From: Campylobacteraceae bacterium
GTDB lineage: Bacteria; Campylobacterota; Campylobacteria; Campylobacterales; Campylobacteraceae
Reading direction: 5' to 3'
Assembly (NCBI GenBank): GCA_012519705.1
Contig: JAAYPR010000004.1
Coordinates: forward strand, 1 to 61,429
DNA: 61,429 nt
In this document: one piece after another, positions 8,048 through 17,006 of the stretch
Position numbering within the stretch: the first letter of the stretch is position 1
How the letters are laid out: each line of letters starts with the position of its first letter
Made by a program: the position numbers and the translations under genes
Notes under the pieces: generated by a model
Database searches by the model: none
Told to the model about the DNA's origin: nothing
The model's input: the letters and a program-made list of their open reading frames with translations, nothing else

Positions 8048-9100
8048 ATGGCTATATCAGCAGCAATGGTTAAAGAGCTTCGCGAACTAAGCGGAGCTGG
8101 AATGATGGATTGTAAAAAAGCTCTTGTTGAAACTAACGGAGATATGGACAAAGCAGTAGAGTATCTTAGAGAAAAAGGTCTTGGTCAAGCAGCTAAAAAA
8201 GCTGACAGACTTGCAAGTGAAGGTCTTGCAGGACTTGAAATCAACTCTAACTTTACAAAAGCTAGCTTAGTTGAAATCAACTCAGAAACAGACTTCGTTG
8301 CTAAAAACGATACATTTGTAAGCTTAGTAAACAGCACTGTAAAGCATATCCAAGAAAGCGGTGTTAAAACTCTTGAAGAGTTAAACGCTAGCAAATTTGA
8401 TGGTAAAACTTTTGAAGAAGCACTAAAATCACAAATCGCAATCATCGGCGAAAACTTAGTAGTTAGAAGATTTGAAACTATTGAAGGCGAAGTTGTAAAT
8501 GGCTATGTTCACTCAAACGGTAGAGTTGCTGTTGCAATCGCTGCGAAATGTGGCAACGCTGATAAAGAAAAAGTTAGTGAGTTTTTAAGAAACTTAGCAA
8601 TGCACGCAGCTGCTATGAAGCCAAGCGTTATAAGCTACAAAGAGTTAGATGTAGATTTCGTGGAGAAAGAAGCAGTAGCACTTGCAGCTGAGCTTGAAAA
8701 AGAAAACGAAGAGCTAGTTAGACTAAACAAACCTCTTCACAACATCCCACAATATGCAAGTAGGATTCAACTAACTGACGCTGTTTTAGCACAAGCTAAA
8801 AAAGATATCGAAAAAGAACTTGCAGATGAGGGCAAACCTGAGAAAATTTGGGATAAAATCATTCCAGGAAAAATGGATAGATTTATCGCTGATAACACAG
8901 TGTTAGACCAAAGACTTACTCTTTTAGGACAGTTTTATGTAATGGATGATAAAAAAACTGTTGAGCAAGTAATCGAAGAAAAAAGCAAAGAACTAGGTGA
9001 CAAAATCGAACTTACGTCATATGTTAGATTTGAAGTGGGTGAGGGCTTAGAGAAAAAAGTTGATAACTTTGCTGAAGAAGTTGCGGCTCAAATCGGCTAG
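8048..9100 (+). CDS. tsf: Elongation factor Ts
   Basis: Guanine nucleotide exchange factor for EF-Tu (tuf is at 21423 in this window). The 350 residues start with a UBA-like domain containing SGAGMMDCKKAL, followed by the core motif SETDFVAKNDTF that contacts the EF-Tu G domain. The length is typical of Campylobacter-type EF-Ts, with the full repeated core. It is co-transcribed with rpsB (2-bp gap). Confidence 0.97.
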   Translation: MAISAAMVKELRELSGAGMMDCKKALVETNGDMDKAVEYLREKGLGQAAKKADRLASEGLAGLEINSNFTKASLVEINSETDFVAKNDTFVSLVNSTVKHIQESGVKTLEELNASKFDGKTFEEALKSQIAIIGENLVVRRFETIEGEVVNGYVHSNGRVAVAIAAKCGNADKEKVSEFLRNLAMHAAAMKPSVISYKELDVDFVEKEAVALAAELEKENEELVRLNKPLHNIPQYASRIQLTDAVLAQAKKDIEKELADEGKPEKIWDKIIPGKMDRFIADNTVLDQRLTLLGQFYVMDDKKTVEQVIEEKSKELGDKIELTSYVRFEVGEGLEKKVDNFAEEVAAQIG

Positions 9101-9114
9101 TAATCAGGTAAAAC

Positions 9115-9759
9115 ATGGAAATTTTAAGGGGCGTAAATTTAGGGCATAGCTTTGACTATACGCTCTTTAAAAATATAAATTTAACTATCAAAGAAAAAGA
9201 TAGTATCGCAATTCTTGGAGTAAGCGGTTGTGGTAAATCAACCCTTCTCCACATACTCTGTTCACTTCTAAAGCCAAATAAAGGTGAAGTTTTTTACAAA
9301 GATAGAAATTTATACTCACTAAAAAGCGATGAAATGCTTAAAATCAGACGCTATGATTTTGGGATAATCTTTCAGTCTCACTATCTTTTTAAAGGATTTT
9401 CTGCTTTTGAAAATATAGAGCTTTCAGCCATTATGGCAAAACAAGAAATAAATCCATACTTGCTAAAAAGACTAAAAATAGAAAATGTTATGTCTCAAAA
9501 AGTTGGTGAGCTAAGTGGCGGGCAACAACAACGCGTGAGCATAGCAAGGGTTCTAAGCAAAAAACCAAAGATAATCTTTGCTGATGAACCAACTGGAAAT
9601 TTAGACAAAGACACAGCAAATGATGTGATGGATGCTTTGTTTGAATATGTAGAAGAAAATAACGCAGGACTTATCCTAGTAACTCACGATGAGAGTCTGT
9701 CTAAAAAATGCTCCGAGATTTATAGACTTGATAACCAAATACTACAAAAAATAGAATAA
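9115..9759 (+). CDS. ABC transporter ATP-binding protein, LolD/MacB type
   Basis: ATPase subunit of an ABC system, 214 residues, with Walker [10 protein letters not shown] (35-43), Q-loop IIFQSHYLF, signature LSGGQ (133-137), Walker [13 protein letters not shown] ending in the D-loop, and the switch His in LVTHD. The sequence type fits LolD (lipoprotein release) or related MacB/FtsE ATPases. No permease gene is adjacent, so the partner must be encoded elsewhere. It starts 15 bp after tsf. C. jejuni has, as I recall, an ABC ATPase at this exact place (Cj1180c). The substrate is not known. Confidence 0.88.
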   Translation: MEILRGVNLGHSFDYTLFKNINLTIKEKDSIAILGVSGCGKSTLLHILCSLLKPNKGEVFYKDRNLYSLKSDEMLKIRRYDFGIIFQSHYLFKGFSAFENIELSAIMAKQEINPYLLKRLKIENVMSQKVGELSGGQQQRVSIARVLSKKPKIIFADEPTGNLDKDTANDVMDALFEYVEENNAGLILVTHDESLSKKCSEIYRLDNQILQKIE

Positions 9760-9845
9760 AACTTAAAATTTACTCAAAACTAAGCTATTAATAATCAAAA
9801 ATATCATAGAATAAGCAAAATACTATTTAAAAAGGGAGTTTGTTA

Positions 9846-11201
9846 ATGAAGGTTTTTTTGGAGAGCAATAATCCAGCTATAGTCTCAATCGTAGCAATTT
9901 GCTGTGAAAGAGCAGGAGCAAATTTAGTTGAAAACCAAGATGATGAACACAGTCTTTTTATAAAAGATTGCAACTCTTTAGAAGATATCCAAAAAGATAA
10001 AAAAACTCTTCTAATTCTTCCAAAATCACTTGAGAGTGAAGCAGATGAAAATAGCATTACGAAGCCATTTTTGCCCACAGAGCTTATAAATTTCTTACAA
10101 GAGTATAAAAAAATACTTATAAAAGATGAGAGTAAGCAAGCGGAGATAGATATGATAAGCAGTATCGTTAAAGAGATAGATGAGCTAGATGAAGATGCGT
10201 ATACTGATGAAATTCCTCTTGAAGAGATAGCTCTGCAACTTAGTAAAGAGGATCTTCCTCTTGAGGATTTGGCTCTTAGCTTAAATGAGGATGACATCCC
10301 GCTAGAAGAGCTAGCTCTACAACTTGATGAGAGCGATATTTTACTTGAAGATTTAGCTACAGATGATGTTCCGCTTGAGGAACTTGCTTTGAAGCTTGAG
10401 GGCGATGCTTTAGACATAGATGAGGATGCTACTCTAAAAAGTTTAAATTTAGAAGACTTAAGCACTGAAGATGAAGTAGAAGATAAAAGTTTAGAGGATA
10501 TCTCTTTAGAAGATTTAGCTCTGAATTTAGAAGATGATATTTCACTTGATGAACTAGCTCTAAAGCTGGAAGAGAGCGTTTCTGAAGAGAAAAAAGATGA
10601 AAGCTTAGAAGAGTTGGCAGAGAGTATTGATAACAATGTCTCGCTTGAAGATTTGGCTTTGATTTTTGAGGATAATTTAGAAGATTCAAACTTAGATGAT
10701 ATAAAAGAAGATGAGACGGGTGAAGATATTATAAATGAAAATCTTTTATTGGAAGAGGATTTTTCTTTAGACTTTTTAGGTGAACAAAAAGAAGAGGAAG
10801 TTAAGTATTTCTTGGACGAAGCTTTAAACGAGAGTAGTGCAAATAAAGAAGAGTCAAAAGAAGAACCTACCTCATATGTAAAACCTTACATGGAAGAAAG
10901 TAAGGAAAATTTATATAAAGAAGAGCCTGTTTCTTATATAAAACCTTATGTAGAGCCAACTTCTTATGTTCAGCCATATATTGAAGAAGAAGAGTCAAAA
11001 GAAGAAGAGTCAAAAGAAGAAATCTCACCTATTAAACTCGTTGAGCTTAAAGAAGAAGAGATTAATAAAGAAAAGATAAAAATCGAACTTGAAGATGAGA
11101 TAAAAAGTTCACTAGAAAAAACACTCCAAAACAGCAAATTAAAAGAAGCTTTAGAAGAGATGACTATCGAGATAAAAATAAAATTTAAGGAAAAAGAGTA
11201 A
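9846..11201 (+). CDS. Highly acidic protein with a degenerate receiver-like N-terminus and Leu/Glu/Asp repeats
   Basis: No function is known to me. The start is placed at ATG 9846, after AAGGGAG, rather than the in-frame TTG at 9840, giving 451 residues. Residues 1-95 look like a worn response-regulator receiver fold: VFLESNNPAIVSIVAICCE at the start, FIKDC where the phospho-Asp loop would be, and KPFLPTELINFL near the end. From about 118 to 280 there are imperfect repeats around PLEELALQL, PLEDLALSL and LEDLAL. Residues about 330-400 are rich in KEEP and SYVKPY motifs. The net charge is strongly negative. C. jejuni has, as I recall, a 'highly acidic protein' (Cj1178c) just before gmk, so the position is conserved. 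Confidence 0.8.
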   Translation: MKVFLESNNPAIVSIVAICCERAGANLVENQDDEHSLFIKDCNSLEDIQKDKKTLLILPKSLESEADENSITKPFLPTELINFLQEYKKILIKDESKQAEIDMISSIVKEIDELDEDAYTDEIPLEEIALQLSKEDLPLEDLALSLNEDDIPLEELALQLDESDILLEDLATDDVPLEELALKLEGDALDIDEDATLKSLNLEDLSTEDEVEDKSLEDISLEDLALNLEDDISLDELALKLEESVSEEKKDESLEELAESIDNNVSLEDLALIFEDNLEDSNLDDIKEDETGEDIINENLLLEEDFSLDFLGEQKEEEVKYFLDEALNESSANKEESKEEPTSYVKPYMEESKENLYKEEPVSYIKPYVEPTSYVQPYIEEEESKEEESKEEISPIKLVELKEEEINKEKIKIELEDEIKSSLEKTLQNSKLKEALEEMTIEIKIKFKEKE

Positions 11202-11813
11202 GTGCAAAAAGGACAAATTTTAGTAATATCAGGCCCAAGTGGAAGCGGGAAAAGTTCACTTATTGATAAGCTTATGAAAGAGGAAAAAAACATTTATTTT
11301 TCTATATCAAGCACCACAAGAGCCATTAGAGAAGGCGAAAAAGAGGGCGTTAATTACCACTATGTGAGCGTTGATGAGTTTAAAGAGGGGATTGAGAAAA
11401 ACCAGTTTTTAGAGTGGGCAGTAGTTCACAAAAACTACTATGGCACATCTTTAGTTCCTGTGATGGAAGCACTTGAAAGTGGTAAAAATGTTATCTTTGA
11501 CATTGACGTTCAAGGCTTTAAGATAGCAAGAGAGAAACTAAAAGGGGAACTTGTTTCTGTTTTTATAACTACAAAAAACAAAACTGAGCTTAAAAACAGA
11601 CTCGTTTCAAGAGGTACTGATGATGAGAAAAGCATCGAAAGACGCATAATGAACGCTGTTGGCGAGATGGAGCATATGAGAGAGTATGACTACTTAATCA
11701 TAAATGATAATTTTGACGATTCATACAGAGCATTTAAATCTATTTATAGATCTATGAAATTTAAAACTATAAATTTAAATTTAAGAGATATAATAGACGA
11801 TTGGATTTATTAA
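11202..11813 (+). CDS. gmk: Guanylate kinase
   Basis: Phosphorylates GMP to GDP with ATP. It starts with GTG directly after the stop of the acidic-protein gene, and AAGGAAAAAG lies upstream, so translation is probably coupled. The 203 residues include the P-loop [11 protein letters not shown], the GMP-binding [16 protein letters not shown] region, and [16 protein letters not shown] in the lid. The length is normal. The gmk-tatA-argS order matches Campylobacter. Confidence 0.96.
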   Translation: MQKGQILVISGPSGSGKSSLIDKLMKEEKNIYFSISSTTRAIREGEKEGVNYHYVSVDEFKEGIEKNQFLEWAVVHKNYYGTSLVPVMEALESGKNVIFDIDVQGFKIAREKLKGELVSVFITTKNKTELKNRLVSRGTDDEKSIERRIMNAVGEMEHMREYDYLIINDNFDDSYRAFKSIYRSMKFKTINLNLRDIIDDWIY

Positions 11814-11829
11814 TTTTAAGGAGAAAAAT

Positions 11830-12036
11830 ATGGGTATAAGTGCAACAAATTTAATTGTTATTTTAGTTATAGTGATTTTACTATTTGGTTCAAAAAAGAT
11901 TCCTGAGCTTGCAAAAGGCGTAGGTCAAGGCATAAAAGTATTTAAAAAAGAGATAGAAAGCGTTGACGAGCCAGCTAAAAAAGAAGAAGTGGCAGAAGAG
12001 ACAAAAGTAGAAGCTAAAGAAGAAACAAAGGCTTAA
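11830..12036 (+). CDS. tatA: Sec-independent protein translocase subunit TatA
   Basis: Pore-forming component of the twin-arginine translocase, which in this window would export PetA. The 68 residues consist of one membrane helix (about 7-20), the [20 protein letters not shown] amphipathic helix, and a Lys/Glu-rich tail. FG at the hinge is diagnostic of TatA. TAAGGAG precedes the ATG. tatB and tatC are not here. Confidence 0.94.
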   Translation: MGISATNLIVILVIVILLFGSKKIPELAKGVGQGIKVFKKEIESVDEPAKKEEVAEETKVEAKEETKA

Positions 12037-12041
12037 TAACT

Positions 12042-13640
12042 TTGAAAGAGATAGTTTATAAAAGCATTAAAGATGTTTTAAACATAGACTTTGTCTTAGA
12101 AAAACCAAAAGACAAAAGTCTTGCCCATTACGCTACACCGGTTGCTTTTTCTTTAGCAAAAGAGTTTAGAAAAGCTCCAAAAGCTATAGCTGATGAGATG
12201 GCTCTCAAATTTAGTGATAGTGAAGTATTTGAAGTTAGTGCTTTAAATGGATATCTAAACTTTAGGCTAAAAGCTAAGTTTTTAGATGAAATTTCAACTA
12301 CTTCTTTAAAAGATGCTTCAAATTTTGCAAAAAGCGAAAGCAAAAATAACACTATTTTACTTGAGTATGTAAGTGCTAACCCAACAGGACCGCTTCATAT
12401 CGGACATGTTAGAGGTGCAGTTTATGGCGATACGTTGGCAAGAGTTGGTAGGCACATAGGACACGACATCACAACTGAGTATTATATAAACGATGCTGGA
12501 AACCAAGTAGAGATGCTTGGTCTTTCCATCCTTCTTGCTGGAAAAGAAAAATACCTAAATGAAAGTGTTGAGTTTATAGAAAACACTTACAAGGGTGAGT
12601 ATATCTACGACCTAGCGGATGAGGCAAACAAAGAGTTTGGAAGTGATGTTTTTAAAGACGATACAAATGCTTTAAAACTTAGCGTTTGGGGAAAAGACAG
12701 AATGCTTGAACTTATCAAGCAAAACTTAGCCGATGCAAATATCTACATAGAAAACTGGGTTAGTGAAAAAAGCTTTGAAAATGACTTAGAGCCAACTTTA
12801 GCTAAGCTTGAAAAAACAGGCGGAGTTTATAGAGAAGATGGTAAAGTCTGGATAAAGTCAAGCGAAATTGGTGATGAAAAAGATAGAGTTATAGTTAGAG
12901 ATGATGGGCGTCCGACATATCTGGCTGGAGACATTATCTATCATAATGATAAATTTGAAAGAGAGTTTGATCACTATATAAATATCTGGGGAGCAGACCA
13001 TCACGGCTATATCCAAAGGGTAAAAGCTAGTGTTCATTTCCTAGGCTATGATGAAAACAGACTTGAGGTGATTTTAGCTCAAATGGTTAGCCTTTTAAAA
13101 GATGGCGAGACATTTAAGATGAGTAAAAGAGCTGGAAATTTCATCCTTATGAGCGATGTGGTGGATGAGATAGGAAGCGATGCTTTAAGATTTATCTTCA
13201 TAACTAAGAAGTGCGATACTTCACTTGAGTTTGATGTTGATGAGCTTAAAAAAGAGGATAGTTCAAACCCTGTGTTTTATATAAACTATGCTCACGCTAG
13301 GATTAACCAAGTTTTTGGAAAAGCTGGCAAAAAAGAAGCTGATGTTACAGATGCTGATTTAAGCACTCTAAACGAAGACGCTTTAAACCTGCTTTTTGAA
13401 GCTTTAACTTTGAATGAAGTGCTAGAAGATGCATTTAGCAGTAGAAATTTACAAAAAATTCCTGAGTATCTAAAAACTCTTTCAGCTAGTTTTCATAAAT
13501 TCTACAATGAAAACAGAGTTGTAGGAAGTGTGAGTGAAGATGCCTTGCTTAAGCTTTTCGCTGTGGTTGGGTTAAGTATTAGAACAGCTCTTAGTTTAGT
13601 TGGTATAACAGCTAAAGAAAAAATGACAAAAGAAGACTAA
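12042..13640 (+). CDS. argS: Arginyl-tRNA synthetase
   Basis: Class I synthetase that charges tRNA-Arg. The start is TTG 12042, five bases after tatA; the protein begins with the expected Arg-tRNA N-terminal domain, so no ATG start fits as well. The 532 residues include the HIGH motif (GPLHIGH, 117-122) and KMSKRAGN (near 358), with the helical anticodon-binding DALR domain after about 400. The length is normal for epsilonproteobacteria. A tRNA-Arg gene lies at 39528. Confidence 0.96.
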   Translation: MKEIVYKSIKDVLNIDFVLEKPKDKSLAHYATPVAFSLAKEFRKAPKAIADEMALKFSDSEVFEVSALNGYLNFRLKAKFLDEISTTSLKDASNFAKSESKNNTILLEYVSANPTGPLHIGHVRGAVYGDTLARVGRHIGHDITTEYYINDAGNQVEMLGLSILLAGKEKYLNESVEFIENTYKGEYIYDLADEANKEFGSDVFKDDTNALKLSVWGKDRMLELIKQNLADANIYIENWVSEKSFENDLEPTLAKLEKTGGVYREDGKVWIKSSEIGDEKDRVIVRDDGRPTYLAGDIIYHNDKFEREFDHYINIWGADHHGYIQRVKASVHFLGYDENRLEVILAQMVSLLKDGETFKMSKRAGNFILMSDVVDEIGSDALRFIFITKKCDTSLEFDVDELKKEDSSNPVFYINYAHARINQVFGKAGKKEADVTDADLSTLNEDALNLLFEALTLNEVLEDAFSSRNLQKIPEYLKTLSASFHKFYNENRVVGSVSEDALLKLFAVVGLSIRTALSLVGITAKEKMTKED

Positions 13641-13641
13641 G

Positions 13642-13881
13642 ATGAGCGATAAAGAGATAATAGAAGAGCAGCTTAAGAAATTTGGTGAGTCAAGAGAGGA
13701 GTTTTTTAAACTTCTTGACTCTTTAGTTCCTAGGTTGACAAACACAGATGTTTTTGACTTTGAGAACTGTGAAGATAAAAACTTAAAAGAAATTTATGCA
13801 AAGTTTTACTCTTATGATTATGCGATAAGAAGAATTTTACCATTTGTATATAAGGCTTATGATATAAAATTTAGCGTTTAA
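13642..13881 (+). CDS. Small conserved-looking protein of unknown function
   Basis: Not recognised. The 79-residue product has acidic and amphipathic stretches, no signal peptide, no membrane helix and one Cys. It ends in an aromatic, basic segment (YDYAIRRILPFVYKAY). The start lies one base after the argS stop, and the next gene begins 13 bp after its own stop, so it is very likely a real, co-transcribed gene. Codon use is like its neighbours. Confidence 0.65.
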   Translation: MSDKEIIEEQLKKFGESREEFFKLLDSLVPRLTNTDVFDFENCEDKNLKEIYAKFYSYDYAIRRILPFVYKAYDIKFSV

Positions 13882-13894
13882 AAGGGGGTTTATC

Positions 13895-15235
13895 ATGAAA
13901 AAAACTGTTGTTGGAGTGTGCTGTTTAGCTTCGTTTTTATTTGGGACAAACACCCTAGACATCTACCTTGATAGAGCTATGATTAGCAAAAGTGTGGCTC
14001 CTAAAGATAAAACCGCGACCTTTACTGTACCTTTTGAGGTAAATAGAGCTGATATTGACATAAGTTCTGAAATTTTAGAGTTTAAATTTGATAACTTTAG
14101 AAAAATAGGCACAGATGGCATTAAAGAAGGACTTAAAAGCAGACTTGAAGCTCTTAGAGATAGCTATGAGTTAGCAAAAAAAGCGGAGCTGTCTGATTTA
14201 AAAGAGATAGAAAGTGTTACAAAGCTTTTAGAAAACAACCTAAATGAACAAAGGGATATCATCTCAAAAATAGAACTGCTTGATTTTACAGCTGATGATA
14301 GGGTTTATTTTGTGAAAGATTTAAGCCTACGAACAAATGCTCCAAACATCACTATAAGATATCCGCTTAGTTTTGTTTCTATTTATCCTAAAAACATCAT
14401 CACAACTGATTTAAAAACTTTGAAAATAAAACAAAACATCATCATTTCAGGGCTTAGAGAAGATATCGAAAAAGTTGATATAAATTTTTATCCTTACAAT
14501 ACCGGGTATGGAAATTTGCCGGGTAAATTTACTCCTATTTATTTAAGAAAAGAAGAGCAACGTGCACTTGACGCTCCTGTTACCATGGCTTATGAGAGTG
14601 CCCCTATGGCAAAAAGTGTAGATAACGCGGTAGTGGAAAAAGCAGTGGTTGAAAAAACTATCCACTCATTTAATTTTTGGAATGTTACGGGGTATGATTT
14701 AAAAAAAGATGAAGAAAATCACATCTCTTTAAATGAACAGGTTGTGGATGCAAATATAACAAACTATATCGACGGCTATGCTACAGCTAAAGCGTATGTG
14801 ATGGCGACTTTTACTCCAGAGTTTGACGTTCAAGAAGCAAACAGCTACTTTTACATAGATGATAATTTTATCACAGACTCATATCAAGGCAAACTTTTAA
14901 AAAGTAGTGAGGCAAAGTTCTTTTTTGGGCTTAATAACTTCATAGAGGTTAAAAAAGAGAATGTTGGCACAAAAAGTGATGATAACTTTTTAGGGACAAA
15001 AGAGACAACAAAAACTCTTAAAAGCTACACTATCACAAACAACTCAGATACGTCTCAACATATAACTTTTGTTGAGAGAGTTCCTGTTAGCACTCATGCT
15101 GATATAGTTGTAACTGTTTTAGGTGGTTTTCAGGCTGGACATGACGGCAAAGTAGAGAAAATCTTTAGCCTAAACCCAAAAGAGAGTATAAACTTTGAGT
15201 TTGGTTATACTGTGGTAAAACCGATTATAAAATAG
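13895..15235 (+). CDS. Exported DUF4139-like protein
   Basis: The 446 residues begin with a signal peptide (MKKTVVGVCCLASFLFG), with a short coiled coil at about 85-120. The C-terminal half resembles the DUF4139 / mucoidy-inhibitor A-like fold: TITNNSDTSQHITFVERVPV followed by a final beta-rich segment ending in FGYTVVKPIIK. It is probably a periplasmic or surface beta protein. No function is established for the family. AAGGGGG precedes the ATG. The 3' end overlaps the convergent unknown gene by 11 bp. Confidence 0.7.
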   Translation: MKKTVVGVCCLASFLFGTNTLDIYLDRAMISKSVAPKDKTATFTVPFEVNRADIDISSEILEFKFDNFRKIGTDGIKEGLKSRLEALRDSYELAKKAELSDLKEIESVTKLLENNLNEQRDIISKIELLDFTADDRVYFVKDLSLRTNAPNITIRYPLSFVSIYPKNIITTDLKTLKIKQNIIISGLREDIEKVDINFYPYNTGYGNLPGKFTPIYLRKEEQRALDAPVTMAYESAPMAKSVDNAVVEKAVVEKTIHSFNFWNVTGYDLKKDEENHISLNEQVVDANITNYIDGYATAKAYVMATFTPEFDVQEANSYFYIDDNFITDSYQGKLLKSSEAKFFFGLNNFIEVKKENVGTKSDDNFLGTKETTKTLKSYTITNNSDTSQHITFVERVPVSTHADIVVTVLGGFQAGHDGKVEKIFSLNPKESINFEFGYTVVKPIIK

Positions 15236-15584
15236 CAGCTTTATAAATAACAGTGTCAACTCTTAGGTTGATAGCGTTTTGTAGTTCGCTCTCATTTTCT
15301 ATAATGAGAGCGATTTTACTATCAAATAGGTAGTATTCCGCTAACTCCATAGCTTCTTTCGCTAAACTTTCATCATTTAAAATTATAAATTTCGCCCCAA
15401 AAGCATTAGCTAAAACTATCTCTCTTGTATCTTTTGCTATAACGCTAAACTCTTTATTTATAGCTTTTTCTATTAGACTCTCATCAAATTTAAAAAGAAG
15501 ATTATTAACTCCTACCATTTCCCTAGGGTTTTCTACCATAGTAAAATAGTCAAATTTAATTAGTCTATGACCGATTATTTTCAT
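15225..15584 (-). CDS. Unknown protein, third in the rsmG-linked minus-strand block
   Basis: Not recognised. I place the start at ATG 15584, whose ATGA overlaps the stop of the preceding PP0621-like gene; an in-frame GTG at 15596 would add four residues. The 119-residue product has alternating hydrophobic strands and helices (KFIILNDESLAKEAMELAEY, KIALIIENESELQNAINL), suggesting a small alpha/beta fold. It has no signal peptide, no membrane helix and no Cys. The ATGA junction implies translational coupling. Confidence 0.7.
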   Translation of the reverse strand: MKIIGHRLIKFDYFTMVENPREMVGVNNLLFKFDESLIEKAINKEFSVIAKDTREIVLANAFGAKFIILNDESLAKEAMELAEYYLFDSKIALIIENESELQNAINLRVDTVIYKAAIL

Positions 15585-15793
15585 TTTCTTATGCACTCTT
15601 TACAGATATATTTTCCACCACTCATAATAGCTTCATTTATCTCTATGTAAGTGCTACATTTATCACACTCTACAAAGTTTTGAATCTCTTTTTTATCATC
15701 TTTACTATCTTTTTTGGTACTTTTTCTAAAACTAGGAACTATAAAAAGATAGATAAAGCCAAGGATTAAAACCACCATTAAAATTTTTCCCAT
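15581..15793 (-). CDS. PP0621-like small membrane-anchored zinc-ribbon protein
   Basis: The 70 residues consist of an N-terminal membrane helix (about 3-20), a Lys/Asp-rich linker, and a C-terminal domain with CDKC and CKEC pairs, a likely zinc site with the strand GGKYICKEC. This layout fits the PP0621 family, which has no known function. It shares one base with the rsmG stop (TAATG) and overlaps the next gene by ATGA, so the block is tightly coupled. Confidence 0.75.
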   Translation of the reverse strand: MGKILMVVLILGFIYLFIVPSFRKSTKKDSKDDKKEIQNFVECDKCSTYIEINEAIMSGGKYICKECIRK

Positions 15794-16326
15794 TATTTTG
15801 CTCCCTCTATAACTATAAAATTTCTATTTTTTTCTTTAACGATTTCTTTTCTTTTTGCAACAATTTCTTTTATCTCTTCATTTGCATCTGAGCCTTTATA
15901 AAGAACAAAAAGAGTTTTTTCATCATAAAACCCATTACAAATTTCAAGTAGTAAGCGAGTTTTCATCAAAGCTCTTGATGTTATCAAATCAGCTCTAAAT
16001 TTAGGTGCTTCTTCGATTTTTTGTGAATGTATTATAACATTTTCAAGATTTAAATTTATTTTAGCGTAAGTTAAAAAGCTTGATTTTTTTAAATTTGGCT
16101 CAAACAGATGCCACTCACATTCACTCAAATACATAGCTAAAAAAATAGCTGGAAACCCAGCCCCACTTCCCACATCTATCGCAACTTTTGGCGAGTTTGT
16201 AATATACTTAAGCCCAAGCAAGCTATCATCAACGACAGGTTTTAAATCTTTGTAGTTTGTAAGATTGTGGATTTTATTAAATTTAAATAAAATCTCACTA
16301 AATTTAGCTATCTTCTCACTGTTCAT
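15793..16326 (-). CDS. rsmG: 16S rRNA (guanine-N7) methyltransferase RsmG
   Basis: Methylates G527 (E. coli numbering) of 16S rRNA with SAM. The 177 residues include the SAM-binding [17 protein letters not shown] and the later [17 protein letters not shown] region. It is slightly shorter than E. coli RsmG (about 207), which is common in Campylobacter. The start overlaps the ribA end by 11 bp. The ribA-rsmG order matches C. jejuni (Cj0996c-Cj0997c, as I recall). Confidence 0.94.
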   Translation of the reverse strand: MNSEKIAKFSEILFKFNKIHNLTNYKDLKPVVDDSLLGLKYITNSPKVAIDVGSGAGFPAIFLAMYLSECEWHLFEPNLKKSSFLTYAKINLNLENVIIHSQKIEEAPKFRADLITSRALMKTRLLLEICNGFYDEKTLFVLYKGSDANEEIKEIVAKRKEIVKEKNRNFIVIEGAK

Positions 16327-16888
16327 CTAGCATATGCCCCATTTGTTGTTGTTTTATCTTTAAGTAGTCGCTGTTGTATTTGTTTGGTTTTATAACGATA
16401 GGCACTCTTTTTACGATTTCACATTTTAAGCTTTTTAGTTTTTCAGGGTTATTTGTAAGTAGGCTTACTTTTTTTATACCGTAGTGGTTAAGTATAAAAT
16501 CCACTATCTCATAAGTTCTTTCATCTGCCTCAAACCCAAGTTGGTGATTTGCCTCTATCGTATCTAAGCCCTTATCTTGCAGAGCATAAGCATTTATTTT
16601 ATTTAAAAGCCCGATATTTCGCCCCTCTTGTCTTAAATAAAGCACCATTCCGCTGTTTTTCTCTATATATTCCAGACTTTTTTTTAATTGCTCGCCACAG
16701 TCGCATTTTAAACTATGAAGAGTATCGCCTGTGATGCACTCTGAGTGAATTCTTATATTTACAACATCATCTAAAAATGGCTTTTTCATTATAACAAGAT
16801 GCTCTTTCTCACCTTCTTTAAAAGACTGAATTTGAAACATCCCATAAGTTGTTGGCAAATTTGCAATCTCTGATATCTCTATATTCAT
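16316..16888 (-). CDS. ribA: GTP cyclohydrolase II
   Basis: First enzyme of riboflavin synthesis from GTP. The 190 residues include the zinc ligands C51, C62 and C64 in [18 protein letters not shown] and the catalytic region [15 protein letters not shown]. There is no fused RibB (DHBP synthase) domain, so that activity must be encoded elsewhere. It is first in the minus-strand block and diverges from hemB across 118 bp. Confidence 0.95.
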   Translation of the reverse strand: MNIEISEIANLPTTYGMFQIQSFKEGEKEHLVIMKKPFLDDVVNIRIHSECITGDTLHSLKCDCGEQLKKSLEYIEKNSGMVLYLRQEGRNIGLLNKINAYALQDKGLDTIEANHQLGFEADERTYEIVDFILNHYGIKKVSLLTNNPEKLKSLKCEIVKRVPIVIKPNKYNSDYLKIKQQQMGHMLDEQ

Positions 16889-17006
16889 ATTTTTTACTCT
16901 TTTATAATTAAATTTAACCCTGTATTATAGCTTAAAATCTTTATGTTTTATAAATAATTTACTACAGATATGTTAAAATGTAAAATTATTCATAAAAAGG
17001 AAAAAA

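Noticed and set aside
9827-10636. A 269-residue Ser-rich open frame on the minus strand
   Set aside because: It is antisense to the GAA/GAT-rich repeats of the acidic-protein gene, which read as TTC/ATC/TCT (Ser/Phe/Ile) in reverse. It has no ribosome site or recognisable motif.
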